Part shown: positions 54,733 through 64,000 of the stretch, one piece after another
How positions within the stretch are numbered: the stretch's first letter is position 1
Layout of the letters: each line of letters opens with the position of its first letter
Assembly: GCA_027886185.1 (NCBI GenBank)
Contig: WOAB01000109.1
Span: 10,706,501 to 10,770,500, forward strand
DNA: 64,000 bases
Reading direction: 5' to 3'
Source: Rheum nobile
Taxonomy: Eukaryota > Streptophyta > Magnoliopsida > Caryophyllales > Polygonaceae
The notes under the pieces: generated by a model
Database searches by the model: none
Seen by the model: only the letters and a program-made list of their open reading frames with translations
What the model was told of the DNA's origin: nothing
Position numbers and translations under genes: made by a program

Positions 54733-56411
54733 TGTGGGGGCTGAACTTGGCTGGGCCAAAAGGCCCACTAAATTCAAGGCCCAAAGCCCTAGGGTGAAAG
54801 AGAAAAGAAGAGACAAAAGGGCTCGGTGGCCATAATTAGCAGCAGAGGGCACTGGGGAGAAAGGGGGCTGCAATCTGGGGAAAGCTCTCTGAAGCTCAGA
54901 TGGAGAGTACGGGGGGCAGCAAGCAAGCGGGCAGAAAGAGGAGAGGTCGCTATTATTCGGCGACAGGAGAGAGAGCTCATTTCGGAAGCTCGACCATGAA
55001 CAATGGGAGAAAGCGAGACTAGGGAGAGATGACATAGGCTCTCGAGAGCTCCACTTGGTGGCTCTAATGGAGGAGCACCGGAGAGATCTCTCGTGGAGGG
55101 GCCGTGATTCAGAGAATAAGCGGAAGGAGAGACGGAAGCTCTCGAGAACTCTACCGAAGGCGATGGAGGCGGGACTTCAGCTCGCGCTTGGTGTCTCAGC
55201 ATGATTCCAGATGTTCCCGCCTTCTCGCCGACGAGTCAGGGGTCTACGTTGACGATGGTGGCTCGAAAGGAAGATGAAACGAGTCCTGTCTCGATCGTAC
55301 GCCTAAAGCTCTCAAGAAAGCTCTATGAGGTCGATCGCCCTCGATCCCTTTCTCCTCTTCTCAGGTTCGACATCTCTCTCCACCTATCCTCTCGTTCTTT
55401 CACTGGGTCTGGCCATTTCTAATCATCTCTCGCAGCCACAGTATCAATCTCGATCTCCCTCTTGCTTGCTTGATCTGATAAATATGCTTCTATGCGAGAG
55501 ATGATTGATGTCCAATGCCATTTTTCTGCTCCTAATTGATGCTCCGTACACCATGCTTGCTAGCTAGAACTATGTTTCAGCCCTTGATCTATATTAAGCT
55601 TGCATTATTCTATACCATAAGAATGGGTGGGATGGAATCAAGCCAGTAACGAATAGCAATTAACTAGTTAAAAGGAAGAATGACATAGTAGAATGAATGA
55701 GCATGCTAACTTAAAATAGCTCTTGATAATTAATAGATCCAAAGTCTTCGGCCTAGACCATATTGGTGAAATTTGGTTGTGGGAGTTAGCTCGGATACAT
55801 CTTGATATGCCAGATTATAGCTGCACTTAGGCAAGTCATGGGAGACTAGTGATTTTAGCACTTTGCTTGCTATATGAGGTGATTATGAAGCTTTTGAGAT
55901 CATCTATTGCTTGATGTCTTGTTTGAATGCTAGAAATTATATGTTAGCCCAGTAATGTGCCTTTGGTGGAATAATTGCCACTAAAAGGCATAATGCCTGA
56001 CTAATGAAATGAAGGGTGAGTGCACTCGTCCAAGGTAAGTTTGATGGATAGGCGAGCATCTCTCAACTTTAGCCATTTATAAATATATGTACATATGCTT
56101 TTCGTGTGGAAAACTGACTTGAGTGTCGGAGAGCCCGCCCCGGGGAAGCCATCTCCGGGGTGTTTTCAGGTGAATCTCGCGTATGAGAAAGTTGTTGGAG
56201 CTCGAGAACAACCATATACAATCTAGAAAAGTGTGAAGGAATAGTATCAACATCAGAACTGAACCGTAGAGCCAGAAATCCCTCCCTACGCGAAGCCAGG
56301 GACTAGGAAGTTACTGAGGACGTCCCCAAAACAAACAAATCCTCAACAAATCCGGGTCGAGGGTGTGTTGACCCTCGGCGTCTTCACGAACGGTTGAAAC
56401 GGAATTCAACA
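54733..56411 (+). repeat. 5' LTR of element G
   Basis: 1,679 bp. Open frames on the minus strand within it (54,789-55,202) are repeated in the other LTR with frame-altering differences and show no family signature, so they are not called as genes. Confidence 0.92.
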
Positions 56412-56412
56412 C

Positions 56413-56430
56413 TGGCGCCGACCGTGGGGA
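56413..56430 (+). other. Primer binding site of element G
   Basis: TGGCGCCGACCGTGGGGA one base after the LTR. Related plant elements have TGGCGCC plus a variable part matching Arg- or Asp-type tRNAs; the exact tRNA is not assigned. Confidence 0.75.
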
Positions 56431-57180
56431 TGTCCTCACGCACTAGAGACGCTCTTGTCATGATGAAATGTTCGCTCTACGAAGAACCTCTGACAACCAA
56501 GCTCCACCACACTCCACTTCGGCTTCGGTTAGCCTTCGCTCCTCTCTACTTATACTTCGCGTAGCTCTCACTACTTTACCTTTGTATGCGCGTAGGCTTT
56601 ACGACATCTTACAACGGCTGGGACTCGTATGTCCCTCAAGCCGACGCCATCCATGGTATCACTCCACTTGCCACCACTCATGCCTTTTACAAGGATGTAA
56701 GAAGAAAAGCAATATGAGGCCGAAAAGGAAGAGACGCTGCACTTTAGAGCGAATGGAGCAACATCGTAAGAAAAACTAGAGAGGCATCCTCCGCGAAGGC
56801 CTCCCCGGCCTTTGCCCTTGGCCTCCCCGGCCTTGGCCTTCCCGTTCTTCGCTTGACCTTTCCCGGCCTTCGCGAGGAACTCATGGCATGTGCTCGTCGC
56901 TCCCCAGCTTGAGCCTATTGCCTTCACAGACACCCCCTCAAGAAGGTCCCTCCTTCGCGAAGGTCTCCCCTTCACGAAGGCCTTCACTTCATAGCCTTCA
57001 CAAAGGCCTCCCTTCACGTATGGCTTCCCAGCCACACGCCCTCCACGGGCTTAAAGAAAGCAAATTCCAAATGCGATACGATACGATAAAAGCAATACGT
57101 AATAACAAGGTACACAAGGCAAAACACCCTAAAGCAACGCATTCATGAATTATTAAGCAATACATAATCCAAAATACCCA
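56431..57180 (+). other. Element G interior, left part
   Basis: No gene recognised. The stretch 56,780-57,040 has clustered near-palindromes of the CTTCGCGAAGG type and GGCCTCCCCGGCCTTGGCC-like repeats. Short frames here (56,468-56,779 + and 56,571-57,035 -) lack family motifs. Confidence 0.55.
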
Positions 57181-57345
57181 GAAAGCAAGTATGCACAAGA
57201 AAAAGCAAGTATGTGCAAGTAAAAGCAAGTATGCATAAGAAAAGCAAGTATGTGCAAGAAAAAGCAAGTATGTGCAAGAAGAAGCAAGTATGCATAAGTA
57301 AAAGCAATGTATGTGCAAATACAAGCGAGTTTGAGCAAGTGAAAG
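57180..57345 (+). repeat. Short tandem repeat in element G
   Basis: About eight units of roughly 18-20 bp, consensus AAAAGCAAGTATGTGCAAG. The Phe/Leu/His-rich minus frames over it (57,143-57,409) are products of the repeat. Confidence 0.85.
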
Positions 57346-57349
57346 CAAT

Positions 57350-58075
57350 AACAGACGGTATTGGGCTCAACCACATCGAGCCAATACGCGTAGCAATACT
57401 AGACGGCACTGGCTTGGCGAATTAGCCAGTGCGCGTAGCAATACCAGACGGTACTGGGCCTGGCAAGCATTGGCCAGTACGCGTAGCAACACCCAACAAC
57501 ACTGGCTTGGCAAGTACTCCCTCCGTCTAACAATACTTGTCTTTTTACCATTCTACATACTTATTAAGAAATGTATCAAAAATACAAATATATCCCTATT
57601 TAATATAGTATTTTTTTACTTTCTTGAAAATCACTACTAATAACATATCATTAATTATAAAGGTAAATTTGTAAAGTAACGGTCAAAATAGCTAAAAAGA
57701 CAAGTATTTATGGACAAAAAATTAAGGCTAAAAAGACATGTATTGTTAGACGGAGGGAGTATTAGCCAGTGCGCGTAGCAACACCAGACGGTACTGGGCC
57801 TGACAAGCATTGGCCAGTACGCGTAGCAACACCCAACGGCACTGGCTTGGAAAGTATTAGCCAGTGCGCGTAGCAACACCAGACGGTACTGGTCCTAGCA
57901 AGCGTTGGCCAGTACGCGTAGCAACACCAGATGACACTGGGCCTGGCAAGCATTGGCCAGTACGCTTAGAAATATCAGACGGTACTAGGCCTGGCAAACA
58001 TTGGCCAGTACGTGTAGCAATACCAGACGGTACTGGCTTGGCAAGTATTAGCCAGTACGCGTAGCAACACCATCA
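57350..58075 (+). repeat. ~60-bp tandem repeat array in element G, interrupted by a MITE
   Basis: Units alternate CACTGGCTTGG..AAGTATTAGCCAGTGCGCGTAGCAAC with ACTGGGCCTGGCAAGCATTGGCCAGTACGCGTAGCAAC. The array is broken at 57,515-57,761 by a Stowaway MITE. Consistent spacing and divergence of single bases suggest expansion by slippage or unequal exchange. Confidence 0.88.
57517..57759. mobile_element. Stowaway (Tc1/mariner-type) MITE
   Basis: 243 bp, terminal inverted repeats CTCCCTCCGTCTAACAATAC and its complement, flanked by TA on both sides (57,515-57,516 and 57,760-57,761). AT-rich, no coding. Removing it and one TA restores the AAGTATTAGCCAGTG unit seen elsewhere in the array. Confidence 0.95.
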
Positions 58076-58735
58076 AGTCTTGCAAGTGCATGAAAGAAGC
58101 AAAAAACAATTATCGAAAGCAAGTAAAAGCAATACCTGAAGGAAATACGCGTGTAAAACAATAACCATTGAACAACATTGTATAAACAAATCATGAAAAG
58201 CAACACACTTGAGAAGCAATATGCGCGAGAAAAAGCAATGCAAGTGTTAAAGCAATTCATACTCGAGAAAAACTCAACAACTTAAAAGGCCAACAATCAC
58301 CTGCAAGAACCTAAGTAGTGATGAGATACGCCTTTGCGAGGATACAACGAGGAGCAATTTACAAACAAAAATGTTGGAAACAAAGAGACACGCGAAAGAA
58401 GTAGAAAGTTCATATATTCTATTGGTTGTTCTTCAAAAAACGAGAGTTGTAGATACATCGGTTGCCCAATACAAAGCTTCGCTACATTTACCATGTTTAC
58501 ATTCATTACGCGTGCCTAAAACATGCAAGATGGCCCCAAGGGCAAACACCATGGCGGATACTAAAAACAACGAGCTAACCCCCTCACAACCCCTTCTACA
58601 ATCCCCCCTCCAGTTCGCAAACTGGTAGGAGGGATAGGGGGAGAGAAGGGGGTTGTACGCAAACAAAGTCAAAAACGTGCGGTCTGCCCGAGCAATTAAC
58701 ATGATAACCAAGCCAAAGTTGATTAAGACATGTCC
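58076..58735 (+). other. Element G interior, right part
   Basis: No gene recognised. A-rich with scattered AAAGCAAT units related to the 57.2-kb repeat. Confidence 0.55.
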
Positions 58736-58912
58736 AAAAAACGCCCACTCGACGAGTTCCCTCGCGAACTCGAAGTGCAATATCTTGGGGCTTCACGCCC
58801 ACTCGACGAGTTCCCTCGCGAACTCGAAGTGCAATATCTCGGGGCTTCACGCCCACTCGACGAGTTCCCTCGCGAACTCTAAAAGCAATATCTCGGGGCT
58901 CCGCGCCACTCT
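58736..58912 (+). repeat. ~55-bp tandem repeat in element G
   Basis: Three units with CGCCCACTCGACGAGTTCCC and TCGCGAACTCGAAGTGCAAT, then GGGGCTTCA; a decayed fourth starts at about 58,905. CTCGACGAG and CTCGCGAA are palindromic or near-palindromic. Confidence 0.88.
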
Positions 58913-59201
58913 ACTAGTTGACTCGCGAACTTGCGGTTTAACCTGTGCTCCATCCAACCATAGAGATTGTTCAAAAATCAAATACGAAATGAGAGATGAC
59001 GCGTGAAACGAGCAAATTAAGAGAGAACCTAACCAAGAGACAATGATTAGTTTAGTCACTCCCCGAAAAGAAAGAGAAAAAAGAAGGCAACTTGCAAGAC
59101 AGATTCGCGAGGAACCTGGACGAATGCAAGCTCTTGCGAGGCCACCAGTGAACCAAGCCTTCATCTTCGCTACGCGAAGTCGAAGAGCTTGGGGGGCTGG
59201 T
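58913..59201 (+). other. 3' end of element G interior with polypurine tract
   Basis: No coding. The tract CTTGGGGGGCTGG at 59,188-59,200 precedes the 3' LTR and is the likely plus-strand primer. Confidence 0.65.
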
Positions 59202-60905
59202 TGTGGGGGCTGAACTTGGCTGGGCCAAAAGGCCCACTAAATTCAAGGCCCAAAGCCCTTGGGTGAAAGAGAAAAGAAGAGACAAAAGGGCTCGGTGGCC
59301 ATAATTAGCAGCAGAGGGCACTGGGGAGAAAGGGGGCTGCAATCTGGGGAAAGCTCTGAAGCTCTCTGAAGCTCAGATGGAGAGTACGGGGGGGGGGGGG
59401 GCAGCAAGCAAGAGGGCAGAAAGAGGAGAGGTCGCTATTATTCGGCGACAGGAGATAGAGCTCATTTCGGAAGCTCGACCATGAACAATGGGAGAAAGCG
59501 AGACTAGGGAGAGATGACATAGGCTCTCGAGAGCTCCACTTGGTGGCTCTAATGGAGGAGCACCGGAGAGATCTCTCGTGGAGGGGCCGCGATTCAGAGA
59601 ATAAGCGGAAGGAGAGACGAAAGCTCTCGAGAACTCTACCGAAGGCGATGGAGGCGGGACTTCAGCTCGCGCTTGGTGTCTCAGCATGATTCCAGATGTT
59701 CCCGCCTTCTCGCCGACGAGTCAGGGGTCTACGTTGACGATGGTGGCTCGAAAGGAAGATGAAACGAGTCCTGTCTCGATCATACGCCTAAATCTCTCAA
59801 GAAAGCTCTATGAGGTCGATCGCCCTCGAGCCCTTTCTCCTCTTCTCAGGTTCAACATCTCTCTCCACCTATCCTCTCGTTATTTCACTGGGTCTGGCCA
59901 TTTCTAATCATCTCTCGCAGCCACACTATCAATCTCGATCTCCCTCTTGCTTGCTTGATCTGATAAATATGCTTCTATGCGAGAGATGATTGATGTGCAA
60001 TGCCATTTTTCTGCTCCTAATTGATGCTCCGTACACAATGCTTGCTAGCTAGAACTATGTTTCAGCCCTTGATCTATATTAAGCTTGCATGATTCTATAC
60101 CATAAGAATGGGTGGGGTGGAATCAAGCCAGTAACGAATAGCAATTAACTAGTTAAAAGGAAGAATGACATAGTAGAATGGATGAGCATGCTAACTTAAA
60201 ATAGCTCTTTTTAATTAATAGACCCAGAGTCTTCGGCCTAGACCATATTGGTGAAATTTGGCTGTGGGAGTTAGCTCGGATACATCTTGATATGCCACAT
60301 GACAGATTATAGCTGCACTTAGGCAAGTCATGGGAGACTAGTGATTTTAGCACTTTGCTTGCTATATGAGGTGATTATGAAGCTTTTGAGATCATCTATA
60401 CTTGCTTGATGTCTTGTTTGAATGCTAGAAATTATATGTTAGCCCAGTAATGTGCCTTTGGTGGAATAATTGCCACTAAAAGGCATAATGCCCGACTAAT
60501 GAAATGAAGGGTGAGTGCACTCGTCCAAGGTAAGTTTGATGGATATGTGAGCATCTCTCAACTTTAGCCATTTATAAATATATGTACATATGCTTTTCGT
60601 GTGGAAAACTGACTTAAGCGTCGGAGAGCCCGTCCCGGGGAAGCCATCTCCGGGGTGTTTTCAGGTGAATCTCGCGTATGAGGAAGCTGTTGGAGCTAGA
60701 GAACAGCCATATACAATCTAGAGAAGTGTGAAAGAATAGTATCAACATCAGAACTGAACCGTGGAGCCAGAAATCCCTCCTTACGCGAAGACAAAGACTA
60801 TGAAGTTACTGAGGACGTCCCCAAAATAAACAAATCCTCAACAAATCCGGGTCGGGGTGTATTGACCCTCGACGTCTTCACGAATGGTTGAAACGGAATT
60901 CAACA
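59202..60905 (+). repeat. 3' LTR of element G
   Basis: 1,704 bp. Compared with the 5' LTR it has a run of 14 G (59,388-59,401, six in the other copy) and a short duplication GCTCTGAAGCTCTCTGAAGC just upstream. Confidence 0.92.
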
Positions 60906-60910
60906 ATAAC

Positions 60911-61330
60911 ATCACGCAAAAATCATTCAATCAAAGCCATGAATTTCTTATAAACCTTCATTTATCAATTCATTAAATAAAGATTGCCAGTCAAATCACA
61001 ACTAAGCCGACACAATATCTTAAATAGTACTGTATATCATTAGATCCGATAATAGATAGAAGATATATAGACTATTAGTGATTGCCCGTGTTTTGTAGGG
61101 GCCAATAGAAAATATATATGTAGTATGTTTGGTATTTAGATTTTCCGTTGGAATTTGAAAAGACTATTTAATGTTTGGTATTGAAATCATTTTTATTCAG
61201 TATTCTTAGATTTGATTAATTAGATATGTTAAGTGCATTAAGAATTTGAATAATAATTTTGTAACTGTTAAGCTCTAGAATATGAAAAGGTAGGATAAAA
61301 ACAAACTCACATTTTAGATAGGTAATGGCT
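60911..61330. other. AT-rich spacer between G and T2
   Basis: No gene, repeat or known element end recognised. Confidence 0.6.
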
Positions 61331-61877
61331 AAATACACGCGAAATATTGTCTATATCGACGCTATTTTACACGTTTATCTTAAGCGTGTGGTTTTACACG
61401 CTTAATGTAGGCGCGTAGGGATATTGTTGGTATTTTGAAAATACAGCTCACGGTTCTTACACGCTTAACTTAAGCTTGTAGTTTTTTTTTTTTTTGCAAG
61501 TTTAAAATCACATGTTTACCTTAAGCGTGTAAACACTATTTTTTTTTCAAAATTGCATTTGTTTCTTTCAAAATTGTATTTTTTTTCCATAATTATGTAG
61601 AGAATTTCAATACGAGTCCGTACATATAAAATTCGTCCAAAACGGACATCGTTTGCCCCTCCAAAAGCCAAAAAAACGAAGCCTTTCTACCCATTTTTTT
61701 TACAATTTCGTGTCCGACATATAGCGCATTGTAGTGAAATTTTCTGATATTTTCTGCATTTTTCTACTATAATTTTGTATAAAATTTTAATACGAGTCCG
61801 TACATATAAAATACATCCAAAACGGATATCGTTTTTCCTCAAAAAAGCCAAAAAACGATAATAGAAACTTTAACAAC
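61330..61877 (+). repeat. T2 left terminal inverted repeat
   Basis: The outer part has palindromic units of TTACACGCTTAA / TTAAGCGTGTAA type (about 61,360-61,530), in the place where T1 has AAACGCTACGTCGTAGCGTTT units. The inner part is shared with T1. Confidence 0.75.
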
Positions 61878-63787
61878 TATAGTATATAAGTAATAAGTTT
61901 GTAATACTTAACTATAATGCATAATTATACTTTATAATTAATAAGTTTGTAATACTTAACCATAATGCATACCTATAATATATAAGTAATAAGTTCATAA
62001 TAATACTTAACCATAATGTGTAACTATAGTATATAAGTAATAAGTTTGTAATACTTAACTATAATACATAACTATAGTATATAAGTAATAAGTACGTAAT
62101 ACTTAATTATAATGCATAACTATACTTTATAACTAATATATTTTGTAATACTTACCTATAATACGTAACTATAGTATATAAGTAATAAGTTCATAATACT
62201 TATAGGATATAACCATAGTATATAACTAAAGGATATAACCATAAGATATAACCAAATTGGATATAACTATAAGATATATCATAATATATAATTATAGGAT
62301 ATAACGATATGATATAATCAAATTGGATATAACTATAAGATATAACCATAGTATATAACTATAGGATATAACGATATGATATAACCAAATTAGATATAAC
62401 TATATGATATAACCATAGTATATAACTAAAGGATATAACCAAAGTATATAACTATAGGATATAACCAAATTGGATATAACTATAAGATATAACCATAATA
62501 TATAACTATAGGATATAACCATATTATATAACTATAGGATATAACTAAAGGATATAACCATAGTATATAACTATAGGATATAACCAAATTGGATATAACT
62601 ATAAGATATAATCAAATTGGATATAACTATAAGATATAACCAAATTGGATATAACTATAAGATATAACCATAGTATATAATTATAGGATATAACGATATG
62701 ATATAACGAAATTGGATATAACTATAAGATATAACCATAGTATATAATTATAGGATATAACCATAAGATATAACCAAATTGGATATAACTATAAGATATA
62801 ACCATAATATATAACTATAGGATATAACCATAGTATATAACTAATATATTTTGTAACACTTAACTATAATACGTAACTATAGTATATAAGTAATAAGTTC
62901 ATAATACTTATAGGATATAACCATAGTATATAACTAAAGGATATAACCATATTATATAACTATAGGACATAACCATAAGATATAACCAAATTGGATATAA
63001 CTAAAGGATATAATCATAGTATATAACTATAGGATATAATCATAAGATATAACCAAATTGGATATAACTATAAGATATATCATAATATATAATTATAGGA
63101 TATAACGATATGATATAATCAAATTGGATATAACTATAAGATATAACCATAGTATATAACTATAGGATATAACGATATGATATAACCAAATTGGATATAA
63201 CTATAAGATATAACCATAGTATATAAGGATATAACGATATGATATAATCAAATTGGATATAACTATAAGATATAACCATAGTATATAATTATATGATATA
63301 ACGATATGATATAACCAAATTGGATATAACTATAAAATATAACCATAGTTTATAACTATATGATATAACCAAATTGGATATAACTATAAGATATAACCAT
63401 AATATATAACTATAGGATATAACCATAGTATATAACTCATATATTTTGTAATACTTAACTATAATACGTAACTATAGTATATAAGAAATAAGTTCATAAT
63501 ACTTACCATAATGTGTAACTATAGTTTATAACTAATATATTTTGTAATACTTAACTATAATACATAACTATAGTATATAATTACTATATAAGTAATAAGT
63601 TCATAATACTTAACTATAGTATATAAGTAATGAGTTCGTAATACTTAAGTAATAAGTAATAAGTTCATACTTATTACTTAAATACTTCACTATAGTATAT
63701 AAGTAATAAGTTCATAATACTTAACTATAATACATAAGTTCATAATACACATTATAGTTAAGTATTACAAAATATTTTACTTAAATA
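61878..63787. repeat. T2 AT-rich minisatellite
   Basis: Two zones. The flanks (61,880-62,200 and 63,430-63,780) repeat TATAAGTAATAAGTTCATAATACTTAACTATAATA-type units. The centre repeats GGATATAACCATAGTATATAACTATA, the reverse complement of the T1 unit, interspersed with CAAATTGGATATAACTATAA. No open frame of significance. Confidence 0.88.
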
Positions 63788-64000
63788 CTATAGTTTCTAA
63801 AGTTTCTATTCTCGTTTTTTGGCTTTTTGGAGGGGAAAACGATATCCGTTTTGGATGTATTTTATATATACGGACTCGTATTAAAATTTTATACAAAATT
63901 ATAGTAGAAAAATGCAGAAAATACCAAAAATTCTCACTACAATGCGCTATATGCCGGGCACGAAATTGTAAAAAAAATGGGTAGAAAGGCTTCGTTTTTT
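63788..64000 (-). repeat. T2 right terminal inverted repeat (partial)
   Basis: Reverse complement of about 61,676-61,875, running into the window end at the CTTCGTTTTTT block. Confidence 0.8.

Larger units (their letters stand above)
54733..60905 (+). mobile_element. Non-autonomous LTR element G (large internal tandem repeats)
   Basis: LTRs 54,733-56,411 and 59,202-60,905 begin TGTGGGGGCTGAAC and end GGAATTCAACA. Perfect 5-bp duplication ATAAC at 54,728-54,732 and 60,906-60,910. The primer binding site TGGCGCCGACCGTGGGGA (56,413-) is of the type used by Tat/Retand-lineage gypsy elements. The 2.8-kb interior has no gag or pol motif on either strand and consists largely of tandem repeats. It would need proteins from an autonomous relative. 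LTRs differ by small indels and substitutions. Confidence 0.92.
61330..64000. mobile_element. T2: second member of the T1 foldback family (right end outside the window)
   Basis: Left arm from about 61,330 to 61,877, right arm from about 63,788 to the window end. The arms are inverted copies (for example CCAAAACGGATATCGTTTT left, its complement right). The inner-arm sequence is shared with T1 (CGAGTCCGTACATATAAAA, GCGCATTGTAGTGAAA). The left arm has the shared block twice in tandem (61,607-61,681 and 61,789-61,861). Between the arms lies the AT minisatellite. The left outer boundary is approximate, because the right end and its target duplication are not visible. Confidence 0.75.

Noticed and set aside
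54789..55202. 137-codon minus frame in the element G LTR
   Set aside because: The sister LTR (59,373-59,687) breaks the frame by indels; no family motif; LTRs of this type are non-coding.
57143..57409. Phe/Leu/Cys-rich minus-strand frames that look like a transmembrane protein
   Set aside because: They arise from the 18-20 bp tandem repeat and show its periodicity.
57350..58075. Direct repeats with spacers, considered as a CRISPR array
   Set aside because: Units are contiguous tandem repeats without unique spacers, in a plant retroelement, with no cas-like genes.
35215..61330. A complete CACTA element spanning to the right
   Set aside because: No reverse-complement terminus (ending ACTAGTG) or second block of ACCGCGGT repeats was found, so only the 5' end is called.

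Overview
The window is plant nuclear DNA, almost certainly from a flowering plant. The repeat families point there: a Sirevirus (Ty1/copia with an envelope-like third ORF), an Athila-type Ty3/gypsy element, Tekay/Del-like Ty3/gypsy elements with 2.4-kb LTRs, a Tork/Tnt1-like copia element, a plant L1-type LINE, a CACTA terminus, a hAT element and a Stowaway MITE. I see no intact host gene. The only recognisable host coding sequence is a three-exon fragment of aspartate aminotransferase (48,143-48,923, +). There are also a few unassigned exon-like pieces near 35.0-35.7 kb and 53.8-54.0 kb. No rRNA or tRNA gene and no CRISPR array was recognised.

Left third (1-32,113): a four-level nest. A Ty1/copia element on the minus strand (element A; pol at 1-2,291, gag and 5' LTR at 30,077-32,113) is split by a Ty3/gypsy element on the plus strand (B, 2,292-30,071, target duplication GCGAA). 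The 3' LTR of B is split by a Sirevirus (C, 11,754-29,599). The integrase of C is split by an Athila-like element on the minus strand (D, 15,949-23,158, target duplication GGACT). Every element carries disabling changes. B is also chimeric, with a second, diverged gag zinc-knuckle segment downstream of integrase.

Middle (32,114-36,107): a GC-rich hairpin that may be a Helitron end, a decayed LINE reverse transcriptase, a minus-strand LTR with a non-coding internal region, a probable terminal exon of an unidentified gene on the minus strand, and a CACTA 5' terminus whose first 16 bases and flank are tandemly duplicated.

36,108-47,699: a foldback-type element (T1) with terminal inverted repeats of roughly 480 bp around an AT-rich minisatellite, bounded by a perfect 10-bp direct repeat, as expected for a Mutator-like transposon. 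A gutted Tekay-like element (F, minus strand) and a 1.2-kb hAT element have inserted into its minisatellite. A second member of the same family (T2) fills 61.3 kb to the window end. This paired family is the strongest candidate here for something undescribed.

47,700-60,905: the aminotransferase fragment, a Tork-like copia element (E) with a large internal pol deletion and no matching target duplication, about 2 kb of unassigned sequence, and a non-autonomous LTR element (G, 54,733-60,905, target duplication ATAAC) whose interior is built of tandem repeats and holds a 243-bp Stowaway MITE.

A theme across families is short GC-rich tandem palindromes inside retroelements. The same CGGCGACCGCCG motif occurs in the LTRs of B, in the LTRs and non-coding part of D, and inside the gag reading frame of D, where it is translated as repeated GDRR. 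F and E carry their own GC-rich LTR repeats. All boundaries are from reading the sequence by eye; no database or alignment program was used.
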